A DNA stretch of 64,000 bases from JBBEAM01 sp040882845 (GTDB lineage Bacteria; Pseudomonadota; Alphaproteobacteria; Kiloniellales; DSM-21159), in NCBI GenBank assembly GCA_040882845.1, contig JBBEAM010000005.1, positions 42,876-106,875 on the forward strand, given 5' to 3'. Shown piece after piece: positions 27,226 to 36,324 of this stretch (positions within the stretch are counted from its first letter, which is position 1; every line of letters starts with the position of its first letter). The notes under the pieces were generated by a model. It made no database searches, was not told the origin of the DNA, and saw nothing but the letters and a program-made list of their open reading frames with translations. The translations under genes were made by a program, and so were the position numbers.

Positions 27226-27785
27226 TACCCGACCCCTTTCATCGCGAACTTAAGTCTTTGCAACTTGCTCCGGACGGAGCTGTCGATCATGCGGCTGCCG
27301 ACGCGTACGATCAGGCCGCCGAGGATGGCGGGATCGATCTTGACGTCGAGCTGTACCTTGCCGCTCATGGATTTACCAAGCGCTTCGGTCAGCGCCTTTT
27401 TCTGGTCTTCGCTGAGCTCGCTGGCAGCGGTCACTTGCGCGGTCACTTCGCCGCGGCGGCGCGCCAGTTCGATCAGATAGGCATCGGCGATCCGGCGCAG
27501 GACGAAGAGCCGCCGGTTGCGCACGATTACCAGGACGAAGTTGCGCGTCAGGTCCTCGACCTTCATCTTGTCGAGCAGCGCGCCCATCGCCTTGGCCTGA
27601 AGGTCACGGCCGTAGAGCGGGCTGCGGATCAGCTCGGCGAGATCCTCGGAAGTGTCGATCGCGGCCTTGAGGGCCGTCAGATCCTCGGCAACCTTGTCGA
27701 GCTTCTTCTGCTCGTCGGCCAGTTCGAAAAGCGCCGAAGCGTAGCGTCCCGCAAGACCGCCCGTGCTCGTGTCTTCGCTTGCCAA
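27225..27785 (-). CDS. atpH: ATP synthase F1 delta subunit
   Basis: 186 residues, OSCP/delta family: N-terminal 'GLAGRYASALFELADEQKKL' helical domain and C-terminal 'VTAASELSEDQKKALTEALG', 'VDPAILGGLIVRVG'-type end (here 'KIDPAILGGLIVRVGSRMID'). It links F1 to the peripheral stalk. It is the first gene of the operon; the F0 genes are not in this window, as in other alphaproteobacteria where they form a separate cluster. Confidence 0.96.
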
Positions 27786-27911
27786 GCCCTAGAGCTCCCT
27801 TGAGAGATTGTCCCCGACCCGTCTATCGGGACCGAACTCCGTCGCTACGGCCCACTTACACGGAATGAATTGCGGCGGCTCCGGATCGTGCCGTCCGTGG
27901 CCGCGCGCAGG

Positions 27912-27940
27912 GTCGTATCATAGCCTCTCGCCGGTTGCAA
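27912..27940 (-). promoter_or_regulatory. Putative promoter of the atpHAGDC operon
   Basis: On the minus strand TTGCAA (27935-27940) and TACGAC (27912-27917) are 17 bases apart, 127 bases before the atpH start. The -10 match is weak. The 239-base gap 27786-28024 shows no other recognisable element. Confidence 0.3.
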
Positions 27941-28024
27941 GACGAGTCCGGCCAGCCGGGGCCAGCTTGGCGCGATGCCAAGAATTGCGCCGCTTCCAGG
28001 CCGCTCGCCCCTGCGCCGGCCGCT

Positions 28025-28492
28025 TTACTCCTCTTGCTTGGACATCCTCTGCAGCGCCTCGCGCATTTCCGTCTGCGTCACGTCGCGGACATGGGTGGCG
28101 AAGCTCCAGATATGGCCGTAGGGATCCTTGATCTGGGCGAAGCGGTCGCCCCAGAACATATCGCTGGGCTGCTGCAGCGCGACTCCCCCCGCGGCAACGG
28201 CCTGGGAGAAGGCGGTATCGGTATCGGCGCAGTAGAGCGTCAAGGTGATCGAGGCGCCGCCCAGGCTGAGCGGCGAGAGATACTGCGCCTCGATCGACTC
28301 CTCGCCCAGCAGAACGATGGAATCGCCGATCCGCAGCTCGGCATGCAGCAGGGTCTTGCCATCGAGGCCCGGCAGGCGGAACAGGATCTCAGCGCCGAGC
28401 GCTTGCTTGTAGAACTCGGCCGCGCGGGCCGCGTCGCGCACCACCAGGTGCGGCGTGACACTGCCGTAGCGCTCCGGAATCGGGCGCACCAT
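28025..28492 (-). CDS. VOC family protein (PhnB/glyoxalase-like)
   Basis: 155 residues of the vicinal oxygen chelate fold in the PhnB-like branch: 'VTPHLVVRDAARAAEFYKQA', 'IGDSIVLLGEES' and 'WGDRFAQIKDPYGHIWSFAT'. Members bind a metal and act in isomerisation, dioxygenation or drug binding; no specific substrate can be assigned here. It lies alone between atpH and priA, all on the minus strand. Confidence 0.85.
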   Translation of the reverse strand: MVRPIPERYGSVTPHLVVRDAARAAEFYKQALGAEILFRLPGLDGKTLLHAELRIGDSIVLLGEESIEAQYLSPLSLGGASITLTLYCADTDTAFSQAVAAGGVALQQPSDMFWGDRFAQIKDPYGHIWSFATHVRDVTQTEMREALQRMSKQEE

Positions 28493-28560
28493 GCTTCACC
28501 CCTTCGCCTGTTAACCTTTCGTTAACTATTTTTTCACCATTTGGGTGAAATTCAAGGGTG

Positions 28561-30834
28561 TTACATGAAACTGTAAGGATCTACGTCGATCTGCAGCCGG
28601 ATCGCGCCGGGAGGACGCAAACCAGCTAGCCAGCGGCGCAGCAGCGTCTGGATATGCAACTCGCGGCGGCAGCGCAGCAGGAAGCGGCGGCGGTGGCGCC
28701 CACGCAAAACGGCCAGGGGCGCCGGCGCCGGGCCATGCACCTCGAAACCGCCGTCCCGGGGGACGGCCTTGGTAATCCGCCCGCAGAAGGCATCCAGGGC
28801 ATCGGCATCCGGCCCGGAGACGATCACCGCCGCCAGCCGCGCAAAAGGCGGATTGCGATGCTCCTTGCGGGCCTCGATCTCGCGGCGGAAGAAGGCGTCG
28901 CGGTCCCCGGCGGCCAGGGCCTGCATCACAGGGTTGGCCGGATCCGTGGTCTGCAGCAGAACCTTGCCGGGACGCTCCGCGCGCCCGGCGCGCCCGGCGA
29001 CCTGATGCAGCAGCTGATAGGTGCGCTCGCTGGCCCGCAGATCGCCGCCCGCCAGGCCGAGATCGCCGTCTACCACGCCGACCAGGGTCAGCATCGGAAA
29101 GTGATGCCCCTTGGCGATGATCTGGGTTCCGATCACCAGGTCCAGCTCGTGGTTCTGCACGGCGGCGAGGAAGCGCTCGGCCATCGCCGGGCCGGTGATC
29201 GAATCGCTCGACATCACGCCGATTCGCGCCTCGGGATAGAGCGCGCGCAGCTCCTCCTCCAGGCGCTCAACCCCGGGCCCGCAGGCGGCAAAGGAGTCCG
29301 CCGCCTCGCAGCCCGGGCAGACCTTGGGCAACGGCGCGGCAAAGCCGCAGTGATGGCATTGCAGCCGCCCGGTCAGACGGTGCTCGACCAGCCAGGCGGT
29401 GCAGCTCGGGCACTGCAGGCGATGACCGCAGGCCCGGCAGAGGGTCAGCGGCGCATACCCCCGGCGATTGAGGAACAACAGCCCCTGTTCGCCGGCGGCC
29501 AGGGTTTCCGATATGGCCTGGCGCAGCGGCGGCGACAGCCAGGACTGCAGCTTCTCGCCACTGGCCAGCGCGATCTTCTCCGGCTGCACCCGGCGCAGGT
29601 CGACCAGCTCGACCGCGGGCTGCAGGGCGCCGCCGTGGCGCTCGGGCAGCTCCAGATGGCCATAGCGCCCGGCCTCGACGTTGACCAGGGTCTCCAGCGA
29701 AGGGGTTGCGCTGACCAGCACGATCGGAAAAGCGCCGAGCTTGGCGCGCACCACCGCCATGTCCCTGGCCTGATAGATCACGCCGTCCTCCTGCTTGAAA
29801 GCGGCCTCGTGCTCCTCGTCGACGACGATCAGGCCGAGTTCCGCATAGGGCAGGAAAAGCGCCGAGCGGGCGCCGACCACGACCCGGGCCTCGCCCTCTG
29901 CCACCGCCCGCCAGGCCCGCTTGCGCTCGGCATGGCCGACCTCGGAATGCCAGACCGCCGGGCGCACCCCGAAGCGGGTCTCGAAGCGCTTGAGCCAGGC
30001 GGCGGAGAGCGCGATCTCCGGCAGCAGCACCAGCACCTGACGCCCTGCCTCGAGCGCTGCGGCCACCGCCTCGAAATAGACTTCGGTCTTGCCCGAGCCG
30101 GTGACGCCGTCGAGCAGAGTGACGGAGAAGCCGCACTCGGCGAGCGTGGCACGGAGGGCCGCCGCCGCCGCTCCTTGCGCCTTCGACAGCTTCGGTCCGA
30201 GGGTTGCCGGATCGGGCAGCGGAAAATGCCGGGCCGGCGCAAGCTCGACCTCGCGCAGCGCGCCGGCCTTGACCAGGGCCTTGAGCACGCCGGCCGAAAC
30301 GCCGGCTTCGCGCGCCAGCTCCGCCGCCGGACGGGCAAAGCCATCTGCCGCGGCAGCCAGCACCCGCTGGCGCGCCGGGGTGATTTTCATATCTTCCGGC
30401 GCCGCCGCCGCCACCAGGGCGCGGCGCGGCGCCGGCGGCTGCAGCGCCTGTGGCGCGGAGAGCGCCATGCGCAGCACCGCCCCGGGCGGCGCCAGGGTAT
30501 AGTCGGCGACCCAGTCGATGAAGCGCCGCTCCGCCTCCGGCAGCGGCGGCACGGCGAAGCGCCCCAGCAGGGTCTTCAGCTTCGACTCCGCGACATCGCC
30601 GGCGCCGGCGCCCCAGACCACTGCGGTCAATACCCGCTTGCCAAGCGGCGCTTCGACGATGTCGCCGGGGCTCAGGGAGGTCTCTTCGGGCACCAGGTAG
30701 TCGTAGACCCCGGCCAGGGGCAGCGGCAGCAGCACGCCGACCCGCGCACCGGCGGAAAATTCCTCCGAAGTACGCGGTTCGCTGCGCTGCGCGCTTGACG
30801 CCTTGGGAGCGGCGCTGGCATGGCTATCGGCCAT
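28561..30834 (-). CDS. priA: Primosomal protein N' (replication restart helicase PriA)
   Basis: 757 residues. Walker A 'LDGVTGSGKTEVYFEAV', Walker B 'IVVDEEHEAAF', 'SATPSLETL' and the zinc-binding block of eight cysteines ('CRACGHRLQCPSC', 'CHHCGF', 'CPGCEAADSF') are all present, followed by 'IGTQIIAKGHHFP' and 'QVAGRAGR'. PriA reloads the replisome at stalled forks. It is divergent from fsa with starts 92 bases apart. Confidence 0.96.
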   Translation of the reverse strand: MADSHASAAPKASSAQRSEPRTSEEFSAGARVGVLLPLPLAGVYDYLVPEETSLSPGDIVEAPLGKRVLTAVVWGAGAGDVAESKLKTLLGRFAVPPLPEAERRFIDWVADYTLAPPGAVLRMALSAPQALQPPAPRRALVAAAAPEDMKITPARQRVLAAAADGFARPAAELAREAGVSAGVLKALVKAGALREVELAPARHFPLPDPATLGPKLSKAQGAAAAALRATLAECGFSVTLLDGVTGSGKTEVYFEAVAAALEAGRQVLVLLPEIALSAAWLKRFETRFGVRPAVWHSEVGHAERKRAWRAVAEGEARVVVGARSALFLPYAELGLIVVDEEHEAAFKQEDGVIYQARDMAVVRAKLGAFPIVLVSATPSLETLVNVEAGRYGHLELPERHGGALQPAVELVDLRRVQPEKIALASGEKLQSWLSPPLRQAISETLAAGEQGLLFLNRRGYAPLTLCRACGHRLQCPSCTAWLVEHRLTGRLQCHHCGFAAPLPKVCPGCEAADSFAACGPGVERLEEELRALYPEARIGVMSSDSITGPAMAERFLAAVQNHELDLVIGTQIIAKGHHFPMLTLVGVVDGDLGLAGGDLRASERTYQLLHQVAGRAGRAERPGKVLLQTTDPANPVMQALAAGDRDAFFRREIEARKEHRNPPFARLAAVIVSGPDADALDAFCGRITKAVPRDGGFEVHGPAPAPLAVLRGRHRRRFLLRCRRELHIQTLLRRWLAGLRPPGAIRLQIDVDPYSFM

Positions 30835-30925
30835 GAGCTAGACTCTAAGCGTGCCACGGAGTCGCCGCCACAGCTGCGGCGAACCGTCCGGACGCGAAGC
30901 CAACCCGAGCGTGAAGGAACGCGGG

Positions 30926-31618
30926 ATGAAGTTCTTCATCGATACGGCGGACGTTGCGGAGATCCGCGATCTCGCCGCGACCGGACTGGTCGACGGCATC
31001 ACCACCAACCCCTCGCTGATCGCCAAGAGCGGCCGCGATTTCCTGGAGGTGGTCAAGGAGATCTGCGAGATCGTCCCCGGTCCGGTTTCCGCCGAGGTCA
31101 CCGCCCTCGATCACGAAACCATGATGGCCGAGGGGCGCAAGCTGGCGAAGCTGGCCGGCAACGTCTGCGTCAAGGTGCCGCTGACCCCCGACGGCCTGAA
31201 GTCTTGCAAGGCGCTGAGCTCCGAGGGCATCAAGGTCAACGTCACGCTCTGTTTTTCCGCTTCCCAGGCGATCCTGGCGGCCAAGGCCGGCGCGACCTTC
31301 GTGTCGCCCTTCGTCGGGCGGCTCGACGACATCGGCCTCGACGGCATGGAGCTGATCGCCGACATCGTCGAAATCTTCGAGGCCTATCCCGATTTCACCA
31401 CCGAGGTGCTGGTCGCCTCGGTGCGCGGCCCCAGCCACGTCGCCGCCGCAGCCCGCCTTGGCGCCCATGTCGCGACCCTGCCACCCGCTGTGCTGCGGGC
31501 GATGTTCAAGCATCCGCTGACAGACAAAGGGCTGGAAGCCTTCCTCGCCGACTGGGAGAAGACCGGGCAGTCGATCCTGACGGACGGCGATAAGGCGCCG
31601 GAGCTCCGCCGTGCCTGA
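30926..31618 (+). CDS. fsa: Fructose-6-phosphate aldolase / small transaldolase
   Basis: 230 residues from the ATG at 30926, preceded by AAGGA; longer in-frame starts add non-conserved sequence. 'MKFFIDTADVAEIRDLAATG' and 'GITTNPSLIAKSG' are the family opening, and the Schiff-base lysine lies in 'VCVKVPLTPDGLK'. The short transaldolase type is common in alphaproteobacteria and can work as transaldolase or fructose-6-phosphate aldolase; sequence alone does not decide. It overlaps the DUF484 gene by eight bases. Confidence 0.9.
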   Translation: MKFFIDTADVAEIRDLAATGLVDGITTNPSLIAKSGRDFLEVVKEICEIVPGPVSAEVTALDHETMMAEGRKLAKLAGNVCVKVPLTPDGLKSCKALSSEGIKVNVTLCFSASQAILAAKAGATFVSPFVGRLDDIGLDGMELIADIVEIFEAYPDFTTEVLVASVRGPSHVAAAARLGAHVATLPPAVLRAMFKHPLTDKGLEAFLADWEKTGQSILTDGDKAPELRRA

Positions 31619-32369
31619 ACGCAGTCGCAGCAATACCCCGCGTAACGGCGAGACCGCGCCGAAGACCAAAACCCCGCCGGGCGATCTGCCCCGCGCCAAC
31701 GAGGCGCAGGTCGCCGCCTTCTTGCGCCGGCACCCGGATTTCCTGCGCCGCAATCCCGAGCTGCTCGACGCCATGCAGCCGCCGGGCCGCGACAAGGGCG
31801 CCGGGGTGGTCGATCTGCAGCAGGTGATGGTCGAACGACTGCGCGAGGAGCTCGGCGAGGCGCGGCAGCAGCGCGACGAGCTGCTCGCCATGGGCCGCGG
31901 CAATCTCGCCTCCCAGGCGCGCATCCACAAGGTGATGCTCGACCTGCTGGCGGCGCGTTCCTTCGAACGGCTGATCGAGACCGTCACCACGGACCTCGCC
32001 ATCGCTCTGGATCTCGACATCGTCGCGCTCTGCGTCGAGCGGCCGGGCGACGGCGCGCCGACCCCGCCGGTGGCCGGGGTGAAATGCCTCGAGCCGGGCA
32101 GCGTCGATGCCATCTTCGGTCCGGGCCGCAGCATCCTGCTGCACAGCGACGTCAGCGGCGATCCCGAGATTTTCGGCAGTGCCGCCGGACTGGTCGCCTC
32201 CGAGGCGATGATGCGGCTGACCATCTCCTCAGCCACGCCGCCCGCGCTGCTCGCCTTCGGCGCGCGCCAGACGGATCACTTCCATGACGGCCAGGGGACC
32301 GAGTTGCTCGCCTTTCTCGCCCAGGCGATCGAGCGGCTGATCCGGGCATGGCTCGAACTGCCGGAATAG
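31611..32369 (+). CDS. DUF484 family protein
   Basis: 252 residues. The family signature 'AFLRRHPDFLRRNPELLDAM' near residue 35 is followed by a coiled segment ('MVERLREELGEARQQRDEL') and a GAF-like C-terminal domain. DUF484 genes are regularly found just before xerC, as here, but their function is unknown. The start is inside the fsa end, and its own end overlaps xerC by 22 bases, so the three are tightly coupled. Confidence 0.88.
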   Translation: MPERSRSNTPRNGETAPKTKTPPGDLPRANEAQVAAFLRRHPDFLRRNPELLDAMQPPGRDKGAGVVDLQQVMVERLREELGEARQQRDELLAMGRGNLASQARIHKVMLDLLAARSFERLIETVTTDLAIALDLDIVALCVERPGDGAPTPPVAGVKCLEPGSVDAIFGPGRSILLHSDVSGDPEIFGSAAGLVASEAMMRLTISSATPPALLAFGARQTDHFHDGQGTELLAFLAQAIERLIRAWLELPE

Positions 32370-33319
32370 ACGACGCCGATACGTCTCCCGGCCTGCCGGC
32401 CGCGGCGGACCTGCGGGCGGCGGTCGAGGACTGGCAGGCCTGGCTTGCCCATGAGAAGCGCTGTTCCAAACACACCCTGGATGCCTACCGCCGCGATCTG
32501 ACGGGCTTCATCGTTTTCCTCTCAGGCCATCTCGGCCAGGCGCCGAGCCTCGCCGACCTCTCCGCCCTGGCGCCGCGCGACTTCCGCGCCTGGATGGCGG
32601 CGCGCGCCGGCCGCGGCCTTGAACGCAGCTCGACGGCGCGCGCGCTTTCGGTGCTGCGCGGCTTCTTCGGCTGGGCCGAGCGGCGCGGCCTGGCCGAGAA
32701 TGCCGCCATCGCCGCGCTGCGCAATCCGCGCCTGCCCCAGGCGGTCCCCAAGGCGCTGACTCCCGAGGAAGCCAACGACGCCCTGGAGAACATCGGCGAG
32801 CTGGCGCGGGAGCCCTGGATCGCCAAGCGCGATACGGCGCTGCTGCTGCTGCTCTACGGCTGCGGCCTGCGGATCGGCGAGGCGCTGTCGCTGACCGCCG
32901 GCGAGGCGCCGGGACCGGGCCAGGACGGCCTGACCGTCACCGGCAAGGGCAACAAGCAGCGGGTGGTGCCGCTGCTGCCCGCGGTCGGTGCGGCGGTCGA
33001 GGACTACATGGCTGCCTGCCCGCATCCCCTGCCGCCCGAGGAGGCGCTGTTCCGGGGCCTGCGCGGCGGCCCGCTCGGCCCGCGCGCGCTGCAGCAGTCC
33101 CTGCAGGATCTGCGCCGCCTGCTGGGCCTGCCGGAGACGGCGACGCCGCACGCCCTGCGCCATTCCTTCGCCACCCATCTGCTGGGCGGCGGCGGCGACC
33201 TGCGCGCGATCCAGGAGCTGCTGGGCCACGCCTCGCTGTCGACCACCCAGCGCTATACCGCGGTCGATACCGACCGCCTGCTCGAGGTCTACCGCAAGGC
33301 CCACCCGCGGGCGAATTAG
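32348..33319 (+). CDS. xerC: Tyrosine recombinase XerC
   Basis: 323 residues. The N-terminal SAM-like domain 'DWQAWLAHEKRCSKHTLDAY' precedes the catalytic domain with Arg in 'LYGCGLRIGEALSL', Lys in 'GKGNKQRVVPLL', 'HALRHSFATHLL' (H-x-x-R), 'LGHASLSTTQRYTAV' (His and nucleophile Tyr). It resolves chromosome dimers at dif with XerD. The DUF484 neighbour supports XerC over an integrase of a mobile element. It converges on lpdA, with only nine bases between stops. Confidence 0.92.
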   Translation: MARTAGIDDADTSPGLPAAADLRAAVEDWQAWLAHEKRCSKHTLDAYRRDLTGFIVFLSGHLGQAPSLADLSALAPRDFRAWMAARAGRGLERSSTARALSVLRGFFGWAERRGLAENAAIAALRNPRLPQAVPKALTPEEANDALENIGELAREPWIAKRDTALLLLLYGCGLRIGEALSLTAGEAPGPGQDGLTVTGKGNKQRVVPLLPAVGAAVEDYMAACPHPLPPEEALFRGLRGGPLGPRALQQSLQDLRRLLGLPETATPHALRHSFATHLLGGGGDLRAIQELLGHASLSTTQRYTAVDTDRLLEVYRKAHPRAN

Positions 33320-33328
33320 GCGTGTCCG

Positions 33329-34723
33329 CTAGATGTGGATCGGCCGCTTGGCGACCGCCAGCGCGGCTTCCTTGACCGCCTCGTTGAGCGTCGGATGGCC
33401 GTGGAAGGCGCGGCCCACGTCCTCGGCCGAACCGCCGAACTCCATCGCCATCACCACCTCGTGGATCAGGGTGCCGGCGTCGGGGCCCAGGATGTGACAG
33501 CCCAGCACCCGATCGGTCTTGGCGTCGGCCAAGATCTTGACGAAGCCGTCGGTGGCATTGGCGGCGCGGGCCCGGGCGTTTGCGGTAAAGGGAAACTTGC
33601 CGACCTTGTAGTCGACGCCGGCTTCTTTCAGCTGCTCCTCGGTCTTGCCGACCGTGGCAACCTCCGGCCAGGTATAGACGATGCCCGGCACGGTCTCGTA
33701 GTTCACATGGCCGTGCTGCCCGGCCAGATTTTCAGCCAGGGCGATTCCCTCTTCTTCGGCCTTATGCGCCAGCATCGGCCCTTCGATTACGTCGCCGATC
33801 GCGTAGATGCCCTCGACCGAGGTCTTGTAACCCTTGTCGACCTTGACCCGGCCGCGGTCGTCGAGCTCGACGCCGGCTTCCTTCAGGCCGAGCCCCTCGG
33901 TAAAGGGCTTGCGGCCGATGGCCACCAGCACGACGTCGCAGTCGATCTGTTCGCTGTCGCCGCCCTTGGCCGGTTCGACGGTCAGGGTGACGCCGGTCTT
34001 GGTCGTCTTGGCCCCGGTCACCTTGGTCGAGAGCTTGAACTCCATACCCTGGCGGCCGAGGATCTTCTGAAACTGCTTGCCGATCTCATGGTCCATGCCG
34101 GGTACCAGGCGGTCGAGGAACTCGACCACGGTCACCTTGGCGCCGAGCCGCTGCCAGACCGAGCCCATCTCCAGGCCGATATAGCCGCCGCCGACCACCA
34201 CCATGTGCTTCGGCACCTTGGCGAGGTCGAGCGCACCGGTGGAGGAGACGATCCGCTTCTCGTCGACCGGGACGCCGGGCAGCTCCAAATGATCGGAGCC
34301 GGTGGCGATGACGATGCTCTTGGCCTTGACCTTGTCCTTGCCGACCGTCACTTCGCCGGGGCCGGAGATCTTCCCCTCGCCCTTCAGCCAGTCGATCTTG
34401 TTCTTCTTGAACAGGAACTCGACGCCCTTGACGTTGGCTTCCACCACCTTGTCCTTGTGGCCGAGCATGGTTTTCAGATCGAGGCTGACCTTGCCGACCT
34501 TGACCCCGAAAGCGCCGAGATGCTTCTCGGCTTCCTCGTAGCGTTCGGAGGCCTGGAGCAGCGCCTTGGAAGGGATGCAGCCGACATTCAGGCAGGTGCC
34601 GCCCAGGGTCTCGCGCTTTTCGACACAGGCCGTCTTGAGGCCGAGCTGGGCGCAGCGGATCGCCGCCACGTAACCGCCGGGACCGGAGCCGATCACCACC
34701 ACATCGTAGCTTGCGTCGCTCAT
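33329..34723 (-). CDS. lpdA: Dihydrolipoyl dehydrogenase (E3)
   Basis: 464 residues from the ATG at 34723 (MSDASYDVVVIGSGPGGYVA), preceded by a GGAAGG/GGGGAG region; a longer in-frame start adds no conserved sequence. The redox disulfide is in 'GGTCLNVGCIPSKALL', the NAD motif is 'VVGGGYIGLEMGSVW', and the active-site His lies in the C-terminal 'AFHGHPTLNEAVKEAAL'. It reoxidises the lipoyl groups of the 2-oxoglutarate (and other) dehydrogenase complexes. In many relatives it directly follows odhB; here five other genes lie between. Confidence 0.96.
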   Translation of the reverse strand: MSDASYDVVVIGSGPGGYVAAIRCAQLGLKTACVEKRETLGGTCLNVGCIPSKALLQASERYEEAEKHLGAFGVKVGKVSLDLKTMLGHKDKVVEANVKGVEFLFKKNKIDWLKGEGKISGPGEVTVGKDKVKAKSIVIATGSDHLELPGVPVDEKRIVSSTGALDLAKVPKHMVVVGGGYIGLEMGSVWQRLGAKVTVVEFLDRLVPGMDHEIGKQFQKILGRQGMEFKLSTKVTGAKTTKTGVTLTVEPAKGGDSEQIDCDVVLVAIGRKPFTEGLGLKEAGVELDDRGRVKVDKGYKTSVEGIYAIGDVIEGPMLAHKAEEEGIALAENLAGQHGHVNYETVPGIVYTWPEVATVGKTEEQLKEAGVDYKVGKFPFTANARARAANATDGFVKILADAKTDRVLGCHILGPDAGTLIHEVVMAMEFGGSAEDVGRAFHGHPTLNEAVKEAALAVAKRPIHI

Positions 34724-34859
34724 CCTTCCGAGCTCCCCTCTTACCTCAGGCCAGACCGGGACCATGCCGCAAAGCCCCCCGAGGGACAAGTCTTGGGAGG
34801 AAGGGCCAAGCGCCGTTTCCGCTGGACGGCCGCCCGCCACCTTGAGTAAAGCTCAGGGC

Positions 34860-35438
34860 ATGGCCAACAGCGCCCTCATCGACTTTATCTCCTCCTGCGG
34901 CGCTCGCGCCGCCGGACGCGCGCCGGCCGACTGCGTCGAGGCCATCGCGCCGCTGATGCTCGACCTGCTCACCGAAACGGGCAGCTTTCTGAAGCCAGAG
35001 CACTATCGCGAGAACCCCAAGAGCTATGCCCGCAATCTGGTCCACGAAGCCGAGGACGGCCAGCTCTCGCTCTTTGCGCTGGTCTGGCGGCCCGGCCAGT
35101 GGACGCCGGTCCACGACCACGGCACCTGGGGCGTGGTCGGGGTGGTCGAGGGGGCACTGGAGGAGCGCAGCTACCTGCGCTGCGACAAGGACCAGGACCG
35201 CAAGCAGGGCGGCGACCGGGACATCGACCTGCGGCGTGGCGGCGTGATCCTGATGACCCCCGGCACGGTCACCTCCTTCGTGCCCAACCCGGACCACATC
35301 CACATGACCGGCGTCTCCGGGGATCGCCCGCGCGCCGTCAGCCTGCATCTCTACGGGCGGGCGCTGCACGACTTCCATGTCTACGACACCGCCGCCGGTA
35401 CGCGAAAGCTGATCCAGGTGGCGCACTATGACTGCTGA
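34860..35438 (+). CDS. Cysteine dioxygenase family protein (cupin)
   Basis: 192 residues from the ATG at 34860; in-frame sequence upstream is not conserved. The cupin core holds 'WTPVHDHGTWGVVGVVEGAL' (His-x-His metal ligands) and 'HIHMTGVSGDRPRAVSLHLY' (third His), matching the CDO/mercaptopropionate dioxygenase group, which oxidises thiols such as cysteine to sulfinates with Fe(II). Substrate specificity is not certain. It begins a three-gene overlapping unit with a CoA-ester lyase and a TPR methyltransferase and is divergent from lpdA. Confidence 0.82.
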   Translation: MANSALIDFISSCGARAAGRAPADCVEAIAPLMLDLLTETGSFLKPEHYRENPKSYARNLVHEAEDGQLSLFALVWRPGQWTPVHDHGTWGVVGVVEGALEERSYLRCDKDQDRKQGGDRDIDLRRGGVILMTPGTVTSFVPNPDHIHMTGVSGDRPRAVSLHLYGRALHDFHVYDTAAGTRKLIQVAHYDC

Positions 35439-36324
35439 TCCGGCGCAGCGGCGCGCGCCGGCGCTGCGCCGTTCCTGGCTGTTCATCGGCGGCGCCGACG
35501 AAGAGCAGCTCGCCGCCGGCCCGGCGAGCGGCGCCGACGTGCTGATCCACGAGCTGGAGGACTTCACCGCGCCGGAACGCCGTCCTTTCGCGCGCGGCCT
35601 GGCGAAAGACCTCTACACGGCCTGGCGCGCCGCTGGCGCCGTCGCGGCGGTGCGGGTCAATCCCCTGGCCGGCGACGGGCGCGACGATCTGGAAGCGGTG
35701 ATGGCCGGGGCGCCGGATAGCGTGCTGCTGCCCAAGGTCGAGTCGCCGGAGCAGGTCGCCGAACTGGACACCGCCGTCGCCGAGCTGGAGACGCGCTATG
35801 GCCTGGAGCCCGGCTCCACCGAACTGGTGCCCAACGTCGAGGGCGCGCGCGGCCTGCGCCTGACCTACGAGATCGCCACGGCCAGCCCGCGGGTGAGTGC
35901 CTGCCTGGTCGCCTCCGAGGACATGGCCGCCGATCTCGGCGTGATCCGCCAGCCCGACGGCAGCGAGCTGCATCACGTCCGCGGCCGCTTCCTGGTCGAC
36001 TGCGTGGCCGCGGAGGTGCTGGCGATCGACAGCCCCTACACCTGGACCGACGAGGCCGGCCTGAGCGCCGACACCCTCTGGGCGAAACAGCTCGGCTTCA
36101 AGGCCAAGTCGACGGTCACCCTGCCCCACGCCGCGGTCATCAACGAGCTGTTGACCCCGAGCGCCGGGGAGATCGCCAAGGCCGAGGAGGTGGTGCAGGT
36201 CTTCGAGGCGGCGCGGCGGAGCGGCGCCGGGCGGGTCGAACTGCACGGCTCCCTGGTCGAGGTGCCGATCTACAACAACGCCAAGGCCTTGCTGGAACGC
36301 GCGACGGCCCTCGGGGTGCGCTGA
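35428..36324 (+). CDS. HpcH/HpaI aldolase / CitE-like CoA-ester lyase
   Basis: 298 residues of the CitE-like TIM-barrel family: 'RRSWLFIGGADEEQL', 'VLIHELEDFTAPERRPFARG' (acidic metal ligand), 'AVRVNPLAG', 'SVLLPKVESPEQVAEL' and 'VPNVEGARGL'. Relatives cleave malyl-, citramalyl- or citryl-CoA, or hydrolyse malyl-CoA. It overlaps the dioxygenase gene by 11 bases and the next gene by one (TGATG), so the three products are made together. The physiological substrate is unknown. Confidence 0.82.
   Translation: MTADPAQRRAPALRRSWLFIGGADEEQLAAGPASGADVLIHELEDFTAPERRPFARGLAKDLYTAWRAAGAVAAVRVNPLAGDGRDDLEAVMAGAPDSVLLPKVESPEQVAELDTAVAELETRYGLEPGSTELVPNVEGARGLRLTYEIATASPRVSACLVASEDMAADLGVIRQPDGSELHHVRGRFLVDCVAAEVLAIDSPYTWTDEAGLSADTLWAKQLGFKAKSTVTLPHAAVINELLTPSAGEIAKAEEVVQVFEAARRSGAGRVELHGSLVEVPIYNNAKALLERATALGVR

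Noticed and set aside
28532..28550. Hairpin TTTCACC/GGTGAAA between priA and the VOC gene as a terminator
   Set aside because: The T-run lies on the plus-strand 5' side of the stem, so for priA (minus strand) the hairpin is followed by A residues; it is not an intrinsic terminator for either flanking gene.
28654..30798. 714-codon open frame on the plus strand opposite priA
   Set aside because: It lies entirely antisense to a PriA gene with all helicase and zinc motifs; the frame is open only because of GC-rich codon use.
32348..33319. XerC gene as the integrase of a mobile element
   Set aside because: Its linkage to fsa and DUF484, host-like composition and absence of a tRNA or attachment repeats indicate the chromosomal XerC.
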